A stretch of DNA of 64,000 nucleotides from Sporobacter sp963663605 (lineage in GTDB: Bacteria > Bacillota > Clostridia > Oscillospirales > Oscillospiraceae), in NCBI GenBank assembly GCA_963663605.2, contig CAXXVF010000002.1, forward strand, positions 1,860,001-1,924,000, in the 5' to 3' direction. Under the pieces are notes generated by a model, which saw only the letters and a program-made list of their open reading frames with translations, was not told the DNA's origin and did not search any database. A program made the translations under genes and the position numbers. This document shows positions 26,107 to 35,400 of the stretch, piece by piece (position 1 is the stretch's first letter; each line of letters starts with the position of its first letter).

Positions 26107-27618
26107 TTATATGGAGCTTCTTATCCCGTCAAACTTTTCAATAACCGTATCGAAGTCATCAATGATGATTTTAATGAACATATCGACGACCGTTTCATCA
26201 AACTGTGTCCCGGCTCCTTTGATCAGCTGATCTTTTGCGTTTTCTAGTTTCAGTTTGGATCTGTAATGTCTTGTCGACGTCATCGCATCAAACGCGTCCG
26301 CGACGGACAGTATCCGGCCAAGGAACGGGATCTCTTCTCCTTTCAGCCCAAGCGGATAGCCGTTGCCGTCAAACCATTCATGATGGCATTTGACGAGCGG
26401 GACGGCATCTTCGAACATGGACACGGCCGATAGGATATGCGCGCCTTTCATGGGATGCTGTTTGATGATGTCATATTCCTGATTGTTCAAACGGTCGGTT
26501 TTTTTCAAAATCTCATCAGAGGTGCCGATCTTGCCGATGTCATGAAAGATACCGCCCAATCTGAGTGTTTCCAATTCCTGTTCGGAAATCCCAAACCCTT
26601 TGCCGACTTCACAGGCAAAAAAGGCAACTCTGTCGGAATGGCCGCGCGTATATTCGTCCTTTGCGTCAACGGTCAGCCTTAATGCCTCAATCGTGTCAAT
26701 ATATGTTTTCCTCAATTCGTCATATGTCTTGTTGAGTTCTTCGTTCTTAATATTGACCATAGAATGCAGGAAAGCGTTGCTGATTGCCGATGCCGATTGG
26801 ACCGAATAAATCTCTAAAAGTTTAAGCGCATCTTCGTACATATTGCTTTCGATATAGATAATGCCGTTTGTCTGTTCAAATTCATTAATCAGCGGTAATA
26901 TGATGCCGCCCTTTACTTTTTCGGTTTTCTTTATTGTCCGCACGTAGCCGATATTCTCAATAAATTCCGTATCAAGCATCGGCATAAATTCCTCAATTGT
27001 CTTATTATATCGGCCGACACCCCTGAAAATACTGTTATGATTACTGTTTAAGTCTGCCATGTTGTCCACCAGTATAAACGCGTTTTTACTGTTGACAAGC
27101 GTCATTACTCCTATAAGTATACCCTCGAGTATGTTGCCGATCGGCTGCAGCTGATAGATTTCTGGCACAGCCTCCAGAATTTTATTTAGTCCGTCCGTAT
27201 AACGCATGATTGTTTTCTTCTGAATGATTGATTTTATGGCGGATTCAACGAGTAAGATCAACTGATCAAATTTGTCGTTCTTCTCACAGTACCCCTGGAT
27301 ATCAAGTGCTTTGATCGTTTCAAGCGGCGGCGCCATATCCTTATGGCCGGTCAACAAAAGAATGTAAAGATCGTTGTTGAACTCCCTGATTTTTTCCACA
27401 ACTTTATCTCCGTTGATCGGGGACATCATATAGTCCAAAATAAGCATGTCATAATTTTTCTCTTTGATCCGCTCGATCGCGTCATAGGGAGACGTCACGC
27501 CTTCAAACCCATAGCCGTTTCTTTTAAGTACAACAGACAGAGAATCAATAATCCCGATCTCATCGTCCAGTGCCAGAATATTATATTCAGGCACAAAATC
27601 CTTTTTCCTTTTCCGCAT
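26107..27618 (-). CDS. Response regulator with HD-GYP phosphodiesterase output
   Basis: A 503-residue two-component output protein that would hydrolyse c-di-GMP. The receiver domain (~8-125) has the acidic pocket DDE and the phospho-acceptor Asp in MLILDYMM, plus LLTGHKD. A middle region (~130-300) looks GAF-like. The C-terminal HD-GYP domain (~315-490) has GHSDRVA, HDIGKIG and the HHEWFDGNGYP signature intact. The gene follows the histidine kinase by 12 bases, making a cognate pair. It may oppose the GGDEF protein at 3.2 kb, but they are not linked. Confidence 0.92.
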   Translation of the reverse strand: MRKRKKDFVPEYNILALDDEIGIIDSLSVVLKRNGYGFEGVTSPYDAIERIKEKNYDMLILDYMMSPINGDKVVEKIREFNNDLYILLLTGHKDMAPPLETIKALDIQGYCEKNDKFDQLILLVESAIKSIIQKKTIMRYTDGLNKILEAVPEIYQLQPIGNILEGILIGVMTLVNSKNAFILVDNMADLNSNHNSIFRGVGRYNKTIEEFMPMLDTEFIENIGYVRTIKKTEKVKGGIILPLINEFEQTNGIIYIESNMYEDALKLLEIYSVQSASAISNAFLHSMVNIKNEELNKTYDELRKTYIDTIEALRLTVDAKDEYTRGHSDRVAFFACEVGKGFGISEQELETLRLGGIFHDIGKIGTSDEILKKTDRLNNQEYDIIKQHPMKGAHILSAVSMFEDAVPLVKCHHEWFDGNGYPLGLKGEEIPFLGRILSVADAFDAMTSTRHYRSKLKLENAKDQLIKGAGTQFDETVVDMFIKIIIDDFDTVIEKFDGIRSSI

Positions 27619-27630
27619 TTTTCTCCTCCG

Positions 27631-29127
27631 TTATAATGCCGGTATCTTGATATGAAATGTCGTCCCCTTGCCGCGGGCCGATTCAAACCACATTTCTCCT
27701 CCAAAACGTCCTGTAATTGTTGAGTACGACATATAAAGTCCGAGTCCCGTTCCGTTTTTTGCCTTTGTTGTAATCATTTCCTTAAATAATTTATCTTTAA
27801 CGGCTTTCGTCATTCCGCTGGCACGATCCCTGACCTCAAACAGGATCATCTGTTCCTGCCTTGATATGATGAATTCCACAACGCCTCTGCGGCCTTCATA
27901 AGCTTCAATACTGTTTATGATAAGGTTATTGATGACCTGTATAAGACTGTTGAGTTCGCCTTTTACGATTGTGTTTATATCAATGCCGCACTGGACATCA
28001 AGACTGCAGGAATACCGTTTCAGCTCGTGGTTCATGAGTATATCTACCCGCTTTACGAGCTCCTTGACGGAAAAGCTGCCTGTCGTCGAGGCTGTCAGCT
28101 GGACGGCCTGATCTTTGACGGTCGAGATGATATCCGACATATATGCGGCGTAATCCTTCATTTTTACGATCCAGCCGCGCATTTCGCCGGCGATTTCATG
28201 ATGGTCCTCCACAGTGACCTCGCTGTCATCTACCGCTTCTTCATATTCATCGATCAGATCGGACAGTCCTTCAAGGCCGCCGGCGACCGACATGATCGGT
28301 GTCTTCAGGTTGTGCGCGATCCCGCCGACAAGCTGCCCCAGAGAAGCAAGATGCTCGCTCTCGATAAGCATGTACTGGGTCTTGGCTATAAGTTCGGCGT
28401 CCTTTTTCTGCTCCGTGATATCCTTGAACAAAATGATGGTACATATAATCGTGCCGGCAGACTGGACAGGTGTTATCTCAACTATAAAATACCTGTTATA
28501 GCTCTCTTTTTCAATATGTATTTCAAAATTATTCACTTTTTGCTTTTTGACGGACTCCTGGAGGTTATCCAGGATTGCTTTAGAATACTCCGATGAGGCA
28601 TCCAGAATCTCTTCAATTTTTTCTTTTCTTCTAAATTCCAGTATCCCGCTGAACGTATCTGTAAATGGTTTATTGTAATCCGTCAATTCCAACTGATCGT
28701 TCAATACAAGATAACTGTCCGAAATATGATCAACAACTGTCTGGAGTGCCACAGGCATGATATTAAAAAGTTCATACCTGAATATGGCTATGAGAAAACA
28801 CAACCCTGTGATCGAGAAGGAAATGGCATCGTAGTATTTGGGAAATGTATAAATGTTCGTAAAATATGCCGTATCAACGGCAATCGGGACAGCTGCCCCG
28901 ATTATCATTAAAATAGATTGCTTTGAGAAAAAGCCTGAATTCTTAATCGATGATTTTAATAAAAGAAATAAAGCCAAAACAAGGAATCCAGCATTGAAGA
29001 AATTGCTTAAATATCCTACCGGCCCAAGTATACGCGCATCATTTACAGCAGCATAGTTTTTATAAAAGAGTTGGTGAAACTCATTAGTCCATATAAACAA
29101 ACTCACAACTATTGGTATGATAAACAA
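27631..29127 (-). CDS. Sensor histidine kinase, main part
   Basis: A 498-residue segment with four or five membrane helices (~1-125), a PAS-like domain (~130-230), the phospho-acceptor box HNLKTP (His near residue 275) and a C-terminal ATPase (NNLIINSIEA, GTGLGLYMS). It begins with TTG and no good ribosome site, in the middle of what is normally a seven-helix N-terminal sensor domain. The missing first helices are encoded just upstream in another frame (29133-29429). The gene is therefore probably frameshifted or mis-sequenced near 29180. If translated as is, the sensor is truncated but the kinase core is intact. Confidence 0.8.
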   Translation of the reverse strand: MFIIPIVVSLFIWTNEFHQLFYKNYAAVNDARILGPVGYLSNFFNAGFLVLALFLLLKSSIKNSGFFSKQSILMIIGAAVPIAVDTAYFTNIYTFPKYYDAISFSITGLCFLIAIFRYELFNIMPVALQTVVDHISDSYLVLNDQLELTDYNKPFTDTFSGILEFRRKEKIEEILDASSEYSKAILDNLQESVKKQKVNNFEIHIEKESYNRYFIVEITPVQSAGTIICTIILFKDITEQKKDAELIAKTQYMLIESEHLASLGQLVGGIAHNLKTPIMSVAGGLEGLSDLIDEYEEAVDDSEVTVEDHHEIAGEMRGWIVKMKDYAAYMSDIISTVKDQAVQLTASTTGSFSVKELVKRVDILMNHELKRYSCSLDVQCGIDINTIVKGELNSLIQVINNLIINSIEAYEGRRGVVEFIISRQEQMILFEVRDRASGMTKAVKDKLFKEMITTKAKNGTGLGLYMSYSTITGRFGGEMWFESARGKGTTFHIKIPAL

Positions 29128-29132
29128 CAGTT

Positions 29133-29429
29133 TTAGCTTGTTGCTAAGTTTTGTACTTGACTTGAAATAAGTATAGCCAACGAAAAATAAAATATCGGCA
29201 AACAGATTGTTACTGTGTCTATGCTTTTTACAAGAATGAGGTTGGTTATATCATTTAGTTTTATTATATATTGCTGTATAAGAGATAATAAGCACCATAG
29301 AAATAAATCTAATATAGCAAAAAGGAAACAATAATGAAGCACTTTTTTATTTCTGAACCGAATAATAAATAGCAGTAATATTAATGTAAGTGCAGTGGAT
29401 ATATGTAGAAATATGAAAGCAATATCCAT
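29133..29429 (-). pseudogene. Frameshifted N-terminus of the histidine kinase
   Basis: The 98 residues form three membrane helices typical of the start of a 7TM histidine kinase sensor domain, then run out of frame into SSQVQNLATS and stop. One base added near 29180 would give LAILYFKSSTKLSNK running straight into the LLFIIPIV of the downstream part. AGGAAG precedes the ATG. The gene starts 37 bases after the NRPS stop on the same strand, so NRPS, kinase and HD-GYP genes may share a transcript. Confidence 0.7.
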
Positions 29430-29466
29430 TAAATCATCTTCTTCCTATTGTTATAACAACACATGA

Positions 29467-32400
29467 TCATATGTCTATTAAGTAATCGACAAGTTGATCA
29501 GAATGCGTAGTAATGAAGAAGTGCTTCGCGTTTTTTAAAACTAAAAGCTGGACATTCTCAACGTATCTTTTCCATAAAAGAAATTTTTTATGATAGTGTC
29601 TTGTTGCGATGTCTTTATCTCCAACTACAAGGTAAAGTGGTGTACTTATTTTATCAGTTTTGCTCGTACCCAAATGATAAAAATACCGGTTATAATCCAG
29701 TTTTGCATACCTTAAAACTCGACGCATATGTTGTAAATAGTCTTTATTATCTAGCATGTCCTCTGACAATCCTGCTGTCTTCAGAAAACGCCTAATACTA
29801 TTATCGGTATAAAATCCCACAGGCTTATTAAACCATCCATATAATTTTATATGTCTAGGTGCAAAAATCGCTCCAATAAATAAAGCTTTTATGTTGACAC
29901 CCATTTTTTCAAGTATTCGTGCTGTTTCTATTGTTAACGCACTACCTGCACAGTGACCATAAAGTATAACTTCACCTGAAATATTCTCTTGTATCTCCGT
30001 TGCAAGCAGCTTAGCCACTTCTTCTGTCCGTTTGAGTTCTTCAGGTGTGCCGTAATCATAACCCGGTATATTAACAGAGTAAATATTTAGATTTGCCTTT
30101 TTATCAGATATAGATTCACTTATTCGGGTATAAGATATAGGACTTCCCCCGCCAAACGGTATGCATATAACACTAATATTTGATGATGCATAATTTCTTG
30201 ACATGTCGACAAGCAATCCAGCTTTTTTATTATTTGTTAAGAGTTTCTCCGCTATTAGTCTGATGGTGGGATACGAATAGAAATCCACAAGCTTTATACC
30301 AAGCTTTAACTTTGTAACTATTTTTACTGCGTTTAATGAATCTCCACCCAATTCGAAAAAATTATCGTCTATACCAACAGCGGATATTTCTAACACTTCA
30401 GACCATACTTCAGCTATCGTCTTCTCCATCTTATTCCTTGGCAGAATCCGATTACTTTTTGAAATCGCTTCATGTGGTTTAGGCAATTTAGATTTATCGA
30501 TCTTCTTATTCCTGCTAAGCGGGAAAGAATCGATTCTGACAAAGAAAGCCGGAACCATATAAAACGGTAAACTTTGTCTCATATGTGTTTGTATATCTTT
30601 TAATGTCAATTCAAACCCGGCTTTATAATAAGCACAAAGTTTCTTATCACCTATACTTGTTTCTATGACAACAACGACCGCTTCCTCTATATCCTTGTGC
30701 TTAAGCAAAACACTTTCAATTTCTCCAAGTTCAATTCTAAAGCCTCGTATTTTGACCTGATTATCTATCCTGCCGATGTAATTCAAGTCCCCTGTAGGTA
30801 ACCATCGTGCAATATCTCCTGTTTTGTACATTGTACTTTCCTTGGTATAGGAATTATCTAAAAACCGCTTTTCCGTCAATTGTGAATTATTGATGTATCC
30901 TCTGCTCACTCCATTACCAGTAATATATAGCTCCCCCGGAACTCCTATTGGAACTAAATTTAGGTTCTTATCCAAAATATATATGTTTGTTAACGGATTA
31001 ACTGGGCCGATATTTATCAAATCGGTATCGAAATCCATCGCATCTTTAAGCCACTTCTTTGTCACAAATATAGTTGTTTCTGTCGGACCGTAAATGTTAA
31101 TAAACTCCGTATCTGGATATTTATCTTTAATTGGAATCAAAAACCTCGGTTTAAGCACTTCTCCTCCGATAATTATATATCGTAGGCATAGCGCTTCATT
31201 CTTTGATTGCACTTCTGTATCAACAAGGTTATACATGGAGTGTGGTGTTTGACATAGTACTGTTACTTTGTTTTTTATCAGAATATTAACAAGTATCATT
31301 AAATCTTTAGTTGCCTCTTGAGGAACAATAACAAGCTTTCCACCCCTCAGCAATGCACCATATATCTCCAGCGCTGAAAAATCAAAACAATATGAATGAA
31401 ATTGTGTCCATACATCATTTATTGACACATCAAAGAAGAATCGGTTGTTAAATAGCAATCCAACCAAATTCCTATGCTCCATCATTACGCCCTTAGGCTT
31501 TCCCGTTGAGCCGGACGTATATATGATATATGCTAAATCAGACGATTGATTTATAAGTGCTAAATTCGAATACTCAGAACTATATGTCGACTCAATATCC
31601 ACATACAGAATATTTCCACTAAAATCTAAGTCAAATCCCGTAGTTGTTACTAACAATTTAGAGTTACTGTTGGTAAGCATATGAAGCTTTCGTTCCACCG
31701 GGTAATCAGGATCTATCGGCATATACGCTCCGCCGGATTTTAATATCCCCATAATGGATATGATCATCTCAAACGACCGGTCAATGATGATGCCGACAAC
31801 GTCATCCGGCCCAACACCGTTAGCCCGCAGGGTATGGGCCAGCCGGTCGGCTTTTTCGTTGAGCTGCTTATATGTCATGGTCTCGTCATTGAAGACGAGC
31901 GCTATGTTGTCGGGCGTTTTTTCAGCTTGCTCTTCAAAAATCTGATGTATGGTCTTGTCTTTCGGAAATTCCGCCGCCGTGTCGTTGAATTCCACCAGCA
32001 ATTGATGCCGCTCCTTCTCCGACAGGATATCGACATCTTTAAGTTTTTTCGACGGGTGTTCGGTAATGTCAGCTATTATATTGATAAAATGGTTCGATAA
32101 CCTTTTGATTGTCTCTTCATTAAACAGATCGGTGCAATATTCAATACCGTATTCAATAGTTTTGCCTTTATCTACAGCTTCAAATGTCAGGTCAAACTTT
32201 GCTGTTTGGTTATTACACATAAAAGGCTCTATTGAAAAACCCAACGCTCCTAATTCCGATAGATCGGCGTTTTGCAGCGCAAACATGGTGCTGAAAATCG
32301 GATTGCGGCTGGCATCACGTTTAACTCCAATCTTTTCAACAAGTTCTTCAAAGGGATATTCCTGATTATCGAATATGTTCAAGAGCTCTTCTTTTAGCTC

Positions 32401-35400
32401 TGATAAGAAAACCTCAAATACCTTGCTGGCTTCAGGGAAGCTCCTGACTGCAAGCGTATTGACAAACATACCGATGATATTGCGAAGGTCTTCATGCCGG
32501 CGCCCCTCCACGGGTATACCGACAATGATATCTTCCTGCCCCGAATACCGGAAAAGCAGAATGTTATATACTGCAAACAGCAGCATGAACAGTGTGGTTC
32601 CCGTTTTTTGGGATAATTCCTTAACCTTGTTTGTCAACTGTTCATCGATTGCAAAGTTCAGCCGATTCCCTTTATAACTCTGGACAGCCGGTCGAGGAAA
32701 ATCCAACGGTAAATTGAGAATAGGTAATTCCCCTGAGAACATATCCAGCCAAAAAACTTCCTGGCGCTTTATATCTTCCGATTGCAGCAGCTTGTTATGC
32801 CAAGCCGAATAGTCTTTATACTGTACACTTAGTTCAGGCAACTGTTCGCCATTATACAAATGAACAAACTCTCTGACCAGAATGGCAATAGACGTACCGT
32901 CGGATATGATGTGGTGCATATCAAATAATAAAACATGTTTCATCGCTGAAAAACTCACAAGCTGACATCTGATAAGCGGGGCCTGGCTTAAATCAAACGG
33001 TTTTACGAATGAGCGGATAATTCCTTCATCCAGGTATTTTCCTTTCAACACCTTGTGTTCCAGATCGAAATCAGCCGAGGTATGAACAATTTGTACCGGC
33101 TCGCCGTTCCTCCATTCAAAGCTTGTACGCAAAGACTCATGTCTTCTTACAATCTCGTGAAAAGCCTGCTTGATCTTATCAGCATTGATCTCACCGCTGA
33201 TATTTAAACCACCGGGCTGGTTGTAACTGATGCCGCCGTTAATCCTGTTGAGCAGATACTGTCGTTTTTGAGCCGATGATACCGGATAGTACTCAGCAAT
33301 ATCTGCTTTTATAATCGGCTCATAGTATGTTTTTGTTAAGCTCGAAATATATTCGCCGAGTTCCTGGATTGTTGAATACCGGAACAAATCGCGGGGGGAA
33401 ATCTCACAGTTTAAAGCTTTCTTCACAAGAGCCTGGACTTTTAACGCGTTTAAAGAATCGCCGCCGATGTAAAAAAAATTATCTGAAACGCTTATGTGAT
33501 GTATTCCCAGTACCTTTTCCCATATTTTGATCAGTTCAATTTCTATTGCGTTTTTAGGAATAACAAAATCGCTTCTGTTAATCTCTTCGTTCGGTTCCGG
33601 TAATGCTTTTATATCTATTTTTCCATTTTTGTTCAGCGGGAAACTCTCCATCCTGACGAAAAAAGATGGAATCATATAGTTCGGCAGCTTGGCTGATATT
33701 TTATCCTTTATCTCTGCTGCCGACATTATTGATTTTGATTTATAATACGCGCAAAGATTTTTGTCTCCGGTTTCAGATTCACGAACCGTGACTATCACCT
33801 CATCAGCACCAGCTTGCTTGATAATTGCGTTTTCGATTTCTCCCAGTTCTATCCTGTAGCCTCGAATTTTTACTTGGCTGTCCGTCCTTCCAAGATAGAT
33901 TAATTCACCTTTTGGCATTATTCTTGCAAGGTCTCCCGTTTTATATATAATTTCCCCGGGAGCAAAAGGATTTTCCACATATTTTTCCGAAGTCAGTTCG
34001 GGATTGTTAATGTATCCTCGGCTCACGCAGTTTCCCGAAATGCATAATTCACCAGCAATACCTATTGGTACCAGATTCATATTCCCGTCTGTTATATAGA
34101 CTTTTGTCAACGGGTTTACGAAGCCGATATTACTGAGCTCAGTAGTGAATTCTTCAGGCTTCTCCAGTCGTTTATGCGTGACAAACATTGTTGTTTCGGT
34201 GGGCCCATATAAATTATGAAACGCGATATTCGGATATTTATCTTTGAGGGGTTTTAAATGACTCGGACTCAGCGCTTCACCGCCCAAGCAAATGTGTCGT
34301 AAAGACAGGTCTTTTTGCTCGGATTGCATTTCCATATCTATCAAACTATACATGCAGCGCGGTGTCTGAGTAATAACCGTCACTTTTTCTTTTTTTATTA
34401 GTTCCAAAAAGACATATAAGTCGGTTGTAACTTCAGGTTTTATGATGATGAGTTTTGCGCCGAAGAGCAGTGCGCCGAACAACTCCCATGAAGCCATGTC
34501 AAAGCAGTATGAATGGAAAACTGTAAAAACATCATACATATTGAAGTCAAAACCGAATCTGTCGTTAAAATACAACCCAACGACGTTCCTGTGCTCGATC
34601 ATGACACCCTTCGGCCGTCCCGTCGAACCGGACGTATATATGATATACAAAAGGTCGGACGGTTTGTTTACGTTTTCCGGATTTGAATCGTCGGGCGCGA
34701 AGCTGGTTTCATCTTCAAGATCAATAATTAAACCATTGTACGAGATATCGCTCAGGCAAGACCGTTTCGTAACCAGTGCTTTCGCTCCGCTGTTTTCCAG
34801 CATGTAGGCTTTGCGTTCCATAGGACACCCCGGGTCTATGGGCATATACGCCCCGCCGGATTTCAATATCCCCAAAATGGATATGATCATCTCAAACGAC
34901 CGCTCAATGATGATCCCGACAACGTCGTCCGGCCCAACACCGTTAGCCCGCAGGGTATGAGCCAGCCGGTTGGCTTTTTCGTTGAGCTGCTTATATGTCA
35001 TAGTCTCGTCATTGAAGACGAGCGCGATGTTGTCGGGCGTTTTTTCAGCTTGCTCTTCAAAAATCTGATGTATGGTCTTGTCTTTCGGAAATTCCGCCGC
35101 CGTGTCGTTGAATTCACGGAGAATCGTATGTTTTTCCTTTTCCGAAATCATCTCCAGCTTGGAGATACATCTTGCGGGATTATCCAAAGCATGCCAGAGG
35201 AGTCTGAGAATATGCTGATGGATAAATTCGATCTCTTTGACCAAAAAAACATCCGTCAAAAAATCATAATCAATGATGAGGTCACCGTTATCTTCCCGGT
35301 CGTTTATGCTGATAACGAGCGATTCGATCTGGTAGCCTGAATAAAGCCATTTTGCGATATATTCTTCTTCTGATTCATTTTTGTGAAATTTGGAATTCTG

